From NCBI RefSeq assembly GCF_016735675.1, contig NZ_JAERSG010000001.1, positions 806,001-870,000 on the forward strand: 64,000 bases of DNA. The letters are read 5' to 3'. The translations under genes and the position numbers were made by a program. Positions 43,002-50,403 of this stretch are shown piece after piece (positions within the stretch are counted from its first letter, which is position 1; every line of letters begins with the position of its first letter). The notes below the pieces were generated by a model. That model was not told where the DNA came from and searched no databases. It saw only the letters and a program-made list of their open reading frames with translations. The stretch comes from Nocardioides baculatus (GTDB lineage Bacteria > Actinomycetota > Actinomycetes > Propionibacteriales > Nocardioidaceae).

Positions 43002-44526
43002 CACCGGCTGGCTGGGCGCAGCGCGCGACACGGGTCACCTGGTCGCGTTCCGCGCCCGGACCGTACGCCGTCGCGGTGCCTCGCTCGCCGGCGCGGTTGT
43101 GGTCCTCGGGCTGACCGCCGGCTTCGCCATCGCGCCCAACAGCTTCGACCTCGGCGGCTCGGGGTCGTCCGCCCTCGACCAGGCGGTCGCCGCGCTGGAG
43201 GCCAACCTCGGCGGGGCCTTCCTCGGCGTCCTGCTGCTCGCCATCAGTGCTGCGATGGGCAGCGGCGGCGGTCGCGAGCTGCTGTCGCGCAGCGAGGTGG
43301 CGATCCACCCGGTCAGCCCGGTGACCGAGCACCTCGGTGCGCTGCTGCTCGCCCCGCTCAACCTCGCGTGGCTCGTCCAGATGTGGGGTCTGCTCACCGT
43401 CACCTCGCTCGTCACGCCGACGGACCGACTGCTCGGCGCGCAGCTCGTTGTGCTCGCCTGGGTGCTCGCCGCGACCGCGATCGGCCAGGCCGTCGGCTGG
43501 GCTGCGGAGGGCGTACGTCGTACGACCGATGGCGTCGTCGTGGTCCGCGTCGTGGCGGGTGTGGTCGTCGTCCTCGTCGCCGGCCTGCATCTCGCCGGCA
43601 CGCTGGGCCCGGTCGCCCGGTCGCTGCCGACGACCTGGCTCGCCGAGACCGCCCAGACCTCGAGCTGGCCGGTCGCCGTGCTCGTGCTCCTGGTCCTCGC
43701 GGTCGTCGGCGTCGTCGTCGGTGCCCGTCCAGCGGCCTGGGCCCTCGGCCTGCCGCCGCGCGAGGAGCTGCGGGTCCAGTCCGGCGTGCACGAGGCACGG
43801 CCCGTGCCCGAGCCGCGCTGGGGCTCGCCCGACCGTGCGCTCCTGCACCGGCTCGACCGCGGGTCGGTCTGGCGGTCGGTCGGGATGCGGCGAGGGCTGA
43901 TGGTGCTCGGCATCGGCCCCGGCCTCGTCGCGCTCGTCGCCGGTCTCCAGTGGAGCTCGGTGATGCTCCTGCCGGGCCTGACGGCGAGCGGTGCCGCGCT
44001 GCTCTTCGGCGTCAACGCCTGGTGCCTCGACGGCAAGGGCATGGTGTGGCGCGAGACCCTCCCGGTGTCGGCCGCCGACGTGTTCGACGTACGCACCCTC
44101 GTCGTGGCGGAGTGCATGGCGATGGTGTCGGGCGTGACGATCGTCCTCGCCCTGCTGCGCAACGGGATGCCGCCGCTCGTCGTCGGCGCCGCGGTGCTGT
44201 CGTGCTGGCTGGTCGTGCTCGTGCAGGTGCTCGCGATCGTGATGACGTGGTCGGTCCGCTCGCCCTACGGCGTCGACCTCTCCTCCCCACGCGCGACCCC
44301 GGCGCCGCACGCGTCGATGGCGGCGTACGCCGGCAAGCTCTCGCTCGTCACCACCCTCACCGGCATGGTCTTCACGACCATCTCGACCGGTCCCTGGGCC
44401 TGGCTGCCCCCGGCGGTGGCGGTGCCGTTCCTGGCGTACTCGACCTGGAAGCTCCGCCGCACCCGTCGCCGCTGGCTCGCACCCGCCGAGCGGGCCCGCG
44501 TGGTGCTGACCGTCGCCGCCGTCTGA
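42985..44526 (+). CDS. ABC transporter permease, large membrane protein
   Basis: 513 residues with about twelve hydrophobic segments in two sets (for example SLAGAVVVLGLTAGFAIAP, FLGVLLLAISAAMGSG, VVVRVVAGVVVVLVAGLHLA, ALLFGVNAWCL, GVTIVLALLRNGMPPLVVGA and VSCW...VLAIVMTWS). It is a partner of the ATPase just upstream (17-base overlap). No known family motif is obvious beyond polytopic permease character. It is followed by the 84-bp palindromic element. Confidence 0.7.
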   Translation: MRSSTDTGWLGAARDTGHLVAFRARTVRRRGASLAGAVVVLGLTAGFAIAPNSFDLGGSGSSALDQAVAALEANLGGAFLGVLLLAISAAMGSGGGRELLSRSEVAIHPVSPVTEHLGALLLAPLNLAWLVQMWGLLTVTSLVTPTDRLLGAQLVVLAWVLAATAIGQAVGWAAEGVRRTTDGVVVVRVVAGVVVVLVAGLHLAGTLGPVARSLPTTWLAETAQTSSWPVAVLVLLVLAVVGVVVGARPAAWALGLPPREELRVQSGVHEARPVPEPRWGSPDRALLHRLDRGSVWRSVGMRRGLMVLGIGPGLVALVAGLQWSSVMLLPGLTASGAALLFGVNAWCLDGKGMVWRETLPVSAADVFDVRTLVVAECMAMVSGVTIVLALLRNGMPPLVVGAAVLSCWLVVLVQVLAIVMTWSVRSPYGVDLSSPRATPAPHASMAAYAGKLSLVTTLTGMVFTTISTGPWAWLPPAVAVPFLAYSTWKLRRTRRRWLAPAERARVVLTVAAV

Positions 44527-44535
44527 CATTTCCTG

Positions 44536-44619
44536 CTGTCGGAGTCCCCGCACGTGCGGGGACTCCAACACCTGGAGGCCGTTGCTACCCCCTCCAGGTG
44601 TCCGACTCGCCCTCCCAGT
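44536..44619. repeat. 84-bp palindromic element, intergenic copy
   Basis: Consists of a perfect 26-bp palindrome (GGAGTCCCCGCAC and complement) followed by a second hairpin (ACACCTGGAGG...CCTCCAGGTGT) inside outer TCGGA/TCCGA arms. A copy of the same length and order is inserted in the carboxylase gene at 54601-54684. It lies nine bases after the permease stop. Confidence 0.8.
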
Positions 44620-44657
44620 CCTGCCCCTGCGAGGTGTACGAGGGCTCATGCATACGT

Positions 44658-44669
44658 GGTATACATACC
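44658..44669. promoter_or_regulatory. probable PadR operator before padR-ABC-FtsX operon
   Basis: GGTATACATACC is a 5-bp inverted repeat with 2-bp spacer, within an AT-rich stretch (CATACGTGGTATACATACCC) that also repeats GGTAT downstream. It lies about 50 bases before the PadR start and probably covers the promoter. Confidence 0.5.
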
Positions 44670-44718
44670 CGGTATCCATCGCTCACGGGGGCGGAGGAGC
44701 GAGACCACGGAGGCACGG

Positions 44719-45357
44719 ATGTCGATCCGGCAGGCGATGCTGGCGATCCTCGAGCAGGGGCCGATGTACGGCTACCAGCTGAGGGCGGAGTTCGAGCAGC
44801 GGACCGGGGAGACCTGGCCGCTCAACATCGGGCAGGTCTACACGACCCTGACGCGCCTCGAGCGTGACGGACTGGTCGAGGTCGTCGTTGGCGACGCAGG
44901 GAGCGGGAACGCCGGGCACGGGGGTGTCGGCGAACCGCTCGGTTCCGATCGGACGCACGTCTATCGCGCCACCGAGGCGGGACGGAGCGAGGTGTCGGAG
45001 TGGTTCGCCACTCCGGTGCCTCGCTCCCAGCCCCCGCGCGACGAGCTCGCGATCAAGCTCGCGATCGCGGTGACGCTGCCCGGCGTCGACGTCGGCACGA
45101 TCATCCAGCGCCAGCGCACCGCGACCATGGCGTCGCTCCAGGACTACACCCGGCTCAAGCGCACCGGCCGCGCGGCCACTCCGCAGGAGCCCGCCGACCT
45201 GGCCTGGAGCCTGGTCCTCGACGCGCTCGTCTTCGACGCCGAGGCCGAGGTCCGCTGGCTCGACCACTGCGAGGCGAGGCTGCGTCGCGCCGCCGCGGAG
45301 CGCGAGGGCGTACGCCCCGGAGCGAGCACGCCGAGCACCGAGGGGGCCACCCGATGA
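44719..45357 (+). CDS. PadR family transcriptional regulator
   Basis: 212 residues from ATG 44719. Winged helix: SIRQAMLAILEQGPMYGYQL, LNIGQVYTTLTRLERDGLVE and a long wing with a Gly-rich insertion (GDAGSGNAGHGGVGEP). The C-terminal dimerisation helices follow (VDVGTIIQRQRTATMASLQD). It is translationally coupled (ATGA) to an ABC ATPase and an FtsX-type permease, the classic arrangement in which PadR represses an efflux or antimicrobial-peptide-resistance transporter. Confidence 0.9.
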   Translation: MSIRQAMLAILEQGPMYGYQLRAEFEQRTGETWPLNIGQVYTTLTRLERDGLVEVVVGDAGSGNAGHGGVGEPLGSDRTHVYRATEAGRSEVSEWFATPVPRSQPPRDELAIKLAIAVTLPGVDVGTIIQRQRTATMASLQDYTRLKRTGRAATPQEPADLAWSLVLDALVFDAEAEVRWLDHCEARLRRAAAEREGVRPGASTPSTEGATR

Positions 45358-46076
45358 ACGCCGTGCTCCACCTCGCCGCGGTCTCGCGCGTCCACGGCGA
45401 GGGTGCCACCGAGGTGCACGCCCTGCGCAGTGTCACCTTCCGCGCCCACCCCGGCGAGCTCGTCGCCGTGATGGGCCCGTCCGGGTCCGGCAAGTCGACC
45501 CTCCTCACCCTCGCCGGCGGGCTCGACGCCCCGACGTCCGGCTCGGTCCGGATCGAGGGCCACGACCTCGCCACGCTCGACAACGCCGGGCGCGCACGCA
45601 TCCGGCGTACGTCGGTGGGCTACGTGTTCCAGGACTTCAACCTGATCCCCGCCCTGACCGCCGCGGAGAACGTCGCCCTGCCCCGAGAGCTCGACGGCGA
45701 GAAGTCGAGGATCGCGCGGCGGCTCGCCGTCACCGCCCTCGAGGAGGTCGGCATCGCCGACCTCGTCGACCGGTTCCCCGACGAGATGTCGGGCGGCCAG
45801 CAGCAGCGCGTCGCCATCGCCCGCGCCATCGTCGGCGAGCGACGGCTGATCCTGGCCGACGAGCCCACCGGCGCGCTCGACACCGACACCGGCGAGGAGA
45901 TCCTCCGGCTGCTCCGCGCGCGCTGCGACGCCGGCGCCGCGGGCGTGATGGTGACCCACGAGGCCCGGCACGCCGCCTGGGCCGACCGCGTCGTGTTCCT
46001 GCGCGACGGCGTCGTCGTCGACGAGACCGGCTCCGACGAGCCCGAGGTCCTCCTCGTCGAAGAGGCTGGAAGGTGA
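45354..46076 (+). CDS. ABC transporter ATP-binding protein (MacB/LolD type)
   Basis: 240 residues. The elements are VTFRAHPGELVAVMGPSGSG with Walker A GPSGSGKST, the Q-loop VGYVFQDFNLIPALT, signature MSGGQQQRVAIARA, Walker B LILADEPTGALDTDTGEEIL and H-loop VMVTHEARHA. YVFQ.FNLI and DEPTGALD are diagnostic of the MacB/LolD/FtsE-related class that partners with FtsX-domain permeases in mechanotransmission rather than classic transport. ATGA overlap with padR and GTGA with the permease. Confidence 0.93.
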   Translation: MNAVLHLAAVSRVHGEGATEVHALRSVTFRAHPGELVAVMGPSGSGKSTLLTLAGGLDAPTSGSVRIEGHDLATLDNAGRARIRRTSVGYVFQDFNLIPALTAAENVALPRELDGEKSRIARRLAVTALEEVGIADLVDRFPDEMSGGQQQRVAIARAIVGERRLILADEPTGALDTDTGEEILRLLRARCDAGAAGVMVTHEARHAAWADRVVFLRDGVVVDETGSDEPEVLLVEEAGR

Positions 46077-48721
46077 GCGGCTGGCGCCCGGCCCTGCGCA
46101 TCGCGTGGCGCGACGCGCTGCGCCACCGCGGCCGCAGCATCCTCGTGCTGGTCATGATCAGCCTGCCGGTACTCGCGGTGAGCGCCGCTGCGGTGATCAT
46201 CAAGACCGCCGAGGTCTCCGGCCTCGAGGGAGCTGATCGCACCCTCGGTGCCGCCGACGCCCTCGTCCTGACGGAGGGCAGCGGCGAGGTGGTGCAGGTG
46301 CCCGACCCGTCCGACAACGAGTGGACGTTCGTCGGCGAGTCCGACTACGAGAACCCGGCCACCGAGCAGGACGTACGCGCCGTGCTGGGCGACGACGTAC
46401 GCCTGGTCCCCCTCACGCACGGGTACTCCCGGGCCCGGCTCGGGGACCGCGTCATCGACTTCTCGACGACCGGCGTCGACCTGACCGACCCGCTCAGCAC
46501 CGGCCTCTTCGACCTCGAGGCGGGCCACCTGCCCGAGTCGGCGGGCGAGGTCGTCGTCAGCGGAGCCATGCTGGACAAGGGTTTCCGGATCGGGGACGAG
46601 CTCGACGTCGCGGGTCGCACGCTGGTCATCGTCGGCTCCGGTCGCGACGCGACCGACCGCACCATGCCGGTCGTCCTGGGCTCGGTCGACGACCTCGCCG
46701 ACGAGTCGACCAACCGTCGCGAGTGGCTCGTCGACGCCGGCGGACCCGTGTCGTGGTCGACCGTCCGCGACCTGAACGCGATCGGCGGCGTGGTCATCTC
46801 GCGCGCCGTGCTGGCCGACCCGCCCGACGTGGCGTCCATGGCCGAGCAGATGGGCTACGACACCGGGCAGAACGAGATCTTCGCCGTCATCGCCCTCATC
46901 ATCGTGATGGCGCTCATCGAGGTCGTCCTGCTGGCCGGCCCGGCCTTCGCCGTCGGCGCGCGCCGCCACGCGCGCACCCTCGCCCTGATCGCGGCCTCCG
47001 GCGGCACGCCCGCCCAGTCGCGGCGGGTCATCCTCGGCAGCGGCCTCGTCCTCGGCCTCGTCGCCTCGGCCGTCGGCCTGGTGCTCGGGATCGTGGCCGG
47101 CTGGGCCCTCCTTCCCGTGGTCCAGCGGTTCCAGGGGGAGTGGTTCGGCCCGCTCGACCTGCCCGTGGCCTACCTCGCCGCGATCGTCGCCTTCGGCCTC
47201 GTCTCCGCCCTCCTCGCCTCCGTCGTCCCCGCCTGGCTCGCCAGCCGGCAGGACGTCGTGGCCGTGCTGGCCGGGCGACGGGGCGACCGACGCCCGCGCG
47301 CCTCGACGCCGGTCGTCGGCCTGGTGCTGCTCGGCGTCGGCATCGCCGCCTCGGCCTACGGCGCCGTGACCTCCGACTCCGGCAACGGTGCGCTCTGGAT
47401 CGCGGGCTCGGCGGTCGTCTCGGTGCTGGGCATGATCCTGGTGGTGCCGGTCGTCGTGTCCGTCGTCGCGCGGGTCTCGGGCCGGCTGCCGCTGACGGCG
47501 AGGTACGCCGCCCGCGACGCCGCCCGCCACCGCACCCGGACGGTCCCCGCTGTCGCCGCAGTGGCCGCCACCGTGGCCGGGGTCGTCGCCCTCGGCATCG
47601 CCAACGCGAGCGACGAGCGGCAGAACGAGATGACGTACACCCCGCAGGCGAAGATCGGCACCGGCTACGTGTCCTGGAGTCCCGACGTCCTGCCCGGCGA
47701 GGAGGTGCCGGAAGCGACGGAGGCATGGTCGCGGATCGAGGAGACGGTCCGTTCGACGGCGCCGGGCGTCGAGGTGCGGTCGATGCGCGGGGTGCAGGAC
47801 CTGTACGACCCCGATGGCTACACGGCGACCTACATCGATCCGCCGCGCGACCTGCAGGACCAGGTCTGGGGACTGATGACCTATGGCCCGATGGTCGCGG
47901 TGGCCGACAGCGCCGAGGAGCTCGGACTCGACGGCGAGGTCGGCGCGGCGGTGGACGCTGCACTGGCCGACGGGCGTGCCGTCATGTTCTCCACGGACGC
48001 CGACCAGGCCGCCGACGTCACTGTGCACCGGGAGACGTGGAGCGACGGCGACGACGCGCCGCAGGTCGAGTCGAGCGACGAGGTCGAGGCCCAGCTGGTG
48101 CCGTGGGACATGTCGGCGTCCGGCGCCGCTCCAGCCCAGGCCGTGCTGCCGACGGCGATGGCCGAGCGGCTCGGGATGGACGTCGCCACGGTCAGCCTCC
48201 GACTCACCGGCGACGTCTCCGGTGCGACGGAGACCCGCATCAAGGAGTCCGTCCAGGGCGCCGTCGACGGCACCTACGTCTACGTCGAGCGCGGCTACCA
48301 GCGACCCGACGAGGCGCTGATCATCCTGCTGGTGCTCGGTGCGCTGGGTGGGGTGCTGATGCTCGGCGGCACGCTCACCGCGACGTTCCTCGCGCTCTCC
48401 GACGCGAAGCCCGACCTGGCCACGCTGTCCGCGGTCGGCGCCGCCCCACGGACCCGGCGTCGGGTTGCGGCGGCGTACGCTCTCGTGATCGGCCTCGTCG
48501 GCGCAGTCCTCGGTGCGGGGGTCGGCTTCATCCCCGGCATCGCGATCTCCCGGCCGCTCACGGCGAGCTTCGGGAGCTCGGGACCCGGTCCGGACGGCCC
48601 GTTCCTCGCGATCCCGTGGCTGCTGATCGTCGCGATCGTGGTGGCCCTGCCGCTGCTGACCGCCGCGGTCGTCGGGCTGTCGGCCCGCTCGCGGCTGCCG
48701 CTGGTGGCCCGCCTCGACTGA
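46073..48721 (+). CDS. FtsX-like permease
   Basis: 882 residues from GTG 46073. A first membrane helix (SILVLVMISLPVLAVSAAAV) is followed by a large extracytoplasmic domain, a three-helix FtsX block (IFAVIALIIVMALIEVVLLA, LGSGLVLGLVASAVGLVLGI, VAYLAAIVAFGLVSALLAS), a second helical set, another external region and a final FtsX block (ALIILLVLGALGGVLMLGGT, ALVIGLVGAVLGAGVGFIPG). This is the two-FtsX-domain actinobacterial type. With its ATPase it probably expels or senses an amphipathic antimicrobial at the membrane (inference). The operon ends here, before palindromic element copy 3. Confidence 0.88.
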   Translation: MSGWRPALRIAWRDALRHRGRSILVLVMISLPVLAVSAAAVIIKTAEVSGLEGADRTLGAADALVLTEGSGEVVQVPDPSDNEWTFVGESDYENPATEQDVRAVLGDDVRLVPLTHGYSRARLGDRVIDFSTTGVDLTDPLSTGLFDLEAGHLPESAGEVVVSGAMLDKGFRIGDELDVAGRTLVIVGSGRDATDRTMPVVLGSVDDLADESTNRREWLVDAGGPVSWSTVRDLNAIGGVVISRAVLADPPDVASMAEQMGYDTGQNEIFAVIALIIVMALIEVVLLAGPAFAVGARRHARTLALIAASGGTPAQSRRVILGSGLVLGLVASAVGLVLGIVAGWALLPVVQRFQGEWFGPLDLPVAYLAAIVAFGLVSALLASVVPAWLASRQDVVAVLAGRRGDRRPRASTPVVGLVLLGVGIAASAYGAVTSDSGNGALWIAGSAVVSVLGMILVVPVVVSVVARVSGRLPLTARYAARDAARHRTRTVPAVAAVAATVAGVVALGIANASDERQNEMTYTPQAKIGTGYVSWSPDVLPGEEVPEATEAWSRIEETVRSTAPGVEVRSMRGVQDLYDPDGYTATYIDPPRDLQDQVWGLMTYGPMVAVADSAEELGLDGEVGAAVDAALADGRAVMFSTDADQAADVTVHRETWSDGDDAPQVESSDEVEAQLVPWDMSASGAAPAQAVLPTAMAERLGMDVATVSLRLTGDVSGATETRIKESVQGAVDGTYVYVERGYQRPDEALIILLVLGALGGVLMLGGTLTATFLALSDAKPDLATLSAVGAAPRTRRRVAAAYALVIGLVGAVLGAGVGFIPGIAISRPLTASFGSSGPGPDGPFLAIPWLLIVAIVVALPLLTAAVVGLSARSRLPLVARLD

Positions 48722-48730
48722 CCGGCGTCG

Positions 48731-48794
48731 GGGTAGTTCAGGGAAAGATGGTCGCGGCCCGGCCATGTCGGCAGCCATCTCACCCTGAACTATC
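48731..48794. repeat. dispersed palindromic element, copy 3
   Basis: Begins GGGTAGTTCAGGGAAAGATGG and ends CCATCTCACCCTGAACTATC. The most symmetric of the three copies, with AGATGG mirrored as CCATCT. It is intergenic, between the FtsX permease and the TetR gene. Confidence 0.85.
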
Positions 48795-48806
48795 AGAAAA
48801 AGTCAG

Positions 48807-48835
48807 GCTTGACTGTTTGTTTGTACGACGGCAGG
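48807..48835 (+). promoter_or_regulatory. promoter region of the TetR-led catabolic operon
   Basis: TTGACTGTTTGTTTGTACGA is an AT-rich patch in GC-rich surroundings, with a TTGACT -35-like box about ten bases after palindrome copy 3 and the GTG start at 48844. Repeated TGTTTGT may be half of a regulator site. The transcript would be leaderless or nearly so. Confidence 0.4.
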
Positions 48836-48843
48836 CTGGAGCC

Positions 48844-49473
48844 GTGCCCATCCCGTCGAGCTCCGTCGACAGCCCGGTCCGCGTGCCGCAGGCCGATCGG
48901 ACCCGGGCGATGCGGGCCCGGCTGCTGGAGGCGACCGTCGACGTGCTGGTCGAGCGGGGGTTCGCCGGCACCTCCACGACCCTCGTCTCCGAGCGGGCGG
49001 GCGTGAGCAGGGGCGCCCAGCTCCACCACTTCCCGACGAAGAACGACCTCGTCGTGGCCGCGGTCGAGCACCTCACCGAACGCCGCGGCGCGGAGCTGGC
49101 GCAGGCCGTGGCCGCGCTCCCTGCCGGCGGGAAGCGCACCCGCGCGGTCGTCACGATGCTGGGCGACCACTTCGCGTCCCCGGTCTTCGCCGCCGCGCTC
49201 GAGCTGTGGGTCGCGGCCCGCACCGACGAGACCCTGCTTGCCGCAGTGGCCCCGCTCGAGCAGCGGGTCGGACGCGAGGCGCACCGGATGACCGCCGCCG
49301 CGCTCGGCGCCGACGAGTCGTGGCCCGGCGTGCGCGAGCTCGTGCAGGCCACCCTCGACCTGGTGCGCGGGCTGGGTCTGGCCTCGACCATCTCCGACGA
49401 CTCCGCCCGCCGCCGTCGGATCCTCCACCAGTGGGCCGACGTGCTCGACCGAGAGATGACGAGAAGCCGATGA
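48844..49473 (+). CDS. TetR family transcriptional regulator of the acyl-CoA operon
   Basis: 209 residues from GTG 48844. HTH: RARLLEATVDVLVERGFAGT then TTLVSERAGVSRGAQLHHFP, with helices to residue 209 forming the ligand domain. It is first in a chain of coupled genes for acyl-CoA carboxylase/dehydrogenase enzymes and most likely represses them until an acyl-CoA intermediate binds (inference). Its TGA overlaps the ATG of the first 26-residue mini-ORF. Confidence 0.88.
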   Translation: MPIPSSSVDSPVRVPQADRTRAMRARLLEATVDVLVERGFAGTSTTLVSERAGVSRGAQLHHFPTKNDLVVAAVEHLTERRGAELAQAVAALPAGGKRTRAVVTMLGDHFASPVFAAALELWVAARTDETLLAAVAPLEQRVGREAHRMTAAALGADESWPGVRELVQATLDLVRGLGLASTISDDSARRRRILHQWADVLDREMTRSR

Positions 49474-49550
49474 CCGACTCACCCCACGACGTTCTCGTCC
49501 TCCTCCGCTGCGCTCCTCCGCCCGACAACGCCGCGGGGGCCCCGAGATGA
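49470..49550 (+). CDS. 26-residue mini-ORF, tandem copy 1
   Basis: ATG 49470 reads MTDSPHDVLVLLR...AAGAPR and ends TGA 49548-49550. It overlaps the TetR stop at its beginning and the start of copy 2 at its end (ATGA both times). The 77-bp period means each copy shifts the frame by one base while keeping start-stop overlap. A Cys-Ala-Pro-Pro-Pro stretch lies mid-peptide. It may be translated as a re-initiation relay; the peptide function is unknown. Confidence 0.45.
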   Translation: MTDSPHDVLVLLRCAPPPDNAAGAPR

Positions 49551-49623
49551 CCGACTCACCCCACGACGTTCTCGTCCTCCTCCGCTGCGCTCCTCCGCCC
49601 GACAACGCCGCGGGGGCCCCGAG
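49470..49623 (+). repeat. 77-bp tandem duplication carrying coupled mini-ORFs
   Basis: Two units of 77 bases that I read as identical, apart from the last base or two (CGAGA against CGAGT), with the third start TTGACCGAC beginning the real gene. A diverged single unit occurs at 36545-36616 on the other strand. The unit contains CTCCTCCGCTGCGCTCCTCC. Confidence 0.9.
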
Positions 49624-49627
49624 TTGA
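49547..49627 (+). CDS. 26-residue mini-ORF, tandem copy 2
   Basis: Same peptide as copy 1 except for the last residue (Ser in place of Arg). Its TGA at 49625-49627 overlaps the TTG start of the next gene (TTGA), so a ribosome could step from TetR through both mini-ORFs into the operon. Nothing else in the sequence supports a separate role. Confidence 0.45.
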   Translation: MTDSPHDVLVLLRCAPPPDNAAGAPS

Positions 49628-50403
49628 CCGACGTGCTCACCCAGGTGCTCGCCGACCTCGCCGCCGAGGGCGACCGGCTCGAGGCGCTGGTCCGCGACCT
49701 CGACGCGGCCGGCTGGCAGACGCCGACCCCCGCGCCCGGCTGGGACGTCGCGACCCAGGTCGCCCACCTCGCGTGGACCGACGAGGTCGCGCTGAAGGCA
49801 GCGACCGACAAGGCGGCGTGGGACGCCGTCGTGCTCGCCGCCATCAGCGACCCCGAGGGCTTCGTCGACACCGAGGCGGTCCGCCTCGCCCGCGCCGACG
49901 ACCTCCTCGACCGCTGGCGCGCCGGCCGTACGGCGCTGCGCGAGGCGCTGACGGCGTACCCCCACGGCGAGAAGATGCCGTGGTTCGGACCGCCGATGTC
50001 GGCCACGTCGATGGCGACCGCGCGGCTGATGGAGACGTGGGCGCACAGCCTCGACGTCCATGCCGGACTCGGGGCGCCGGTCGAGGACACCGACCGGATC
50101 CGCCACGTCGCGCACCTCGGCGTCCGCACCCGCAACTTCGCCTTCAGCGTCCACGGCCTCGACGCACCCGCCGAGGAGTTCCGGATCGACCTCGTCTCGC
50201 CGTCGGACGACGTGTGGACTTGGGGGCCGGTCGACGCCGCGCAGACCCTGACCGGCAGCGCCGGCGACTTCTGCCGGCTCGTCACCCAGCGGGTCCACCG
50301 CGCCGACACCGACCTCGTGGCCACCGGTCCCGACGTCGATCGCTGGCTCGACATCGCCCAGGCCTTCGCGGGCCAGCCGGGCGAGGGACGGTCGCCGCGA
50401 TGA
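49624..50403 (+). CDS. TIGR03084/maleylpyruvate isomerase-like metal-binding protein
   Basis: 259 residues from TTG 49624; the TTG is the only start that fits, since the two upstream ATGs are in the tandem units in other frames. DinB/MDMPI-type four-helix bundle: LEALVRDLDAAGWQTPTPAP with VAHLAWTDEVA (metal His) and METWAHSLDVHAGLG (further His), then a C-terminal TIGR03084 domain with FAFSVHGLDAPAEEF. Family members sit beside AtuA-like genes in actinobacterial acyl-CoA operons; the chemical role is not known. ATGA overlap with the next gene. Confidence 0.85.
   Translation: MTDVLTQVLADLAAEGDRLEALVRDLDAAGWQTPTPAPGWDVATQVAHLAWTDEVALKAATDKAAWDAVVLAAISDPEGFVDTEAVRLARADDLLDRWRAGRTALREALTAYPHGEKMPWFGPPMSATSMATARLMETWAHSLDVHAGLGAPVEDTDRIRHVAHLGVRTRNFAFSVHGLDAPAEEFRIDLVSPSDDVWTWGPVDAAQTLTGSAGDFCRLVTQRVHRADTDLVATGPDVDRWLDIAQAFAGQPGEGRSPR

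Noticed and set aside
45620..48778. A very long minus-strand open frame (over 1000 codons) opposite the FtsX permease gene
   Set aside because: It is antisense to a gene with clear domain order and overlaps. High GC leaves few stops, and the product is low-complexity Arg/Gly/Asp/His-rich without motifs.
46321..48840. A long plus-strand frame over the FtsX gene that leads into the TetR gene
   Set aside because: Out of frame with the permease and Arg/Gly-rich; only the last about 209 codons (from GTG 48844) show a real TetR domain.
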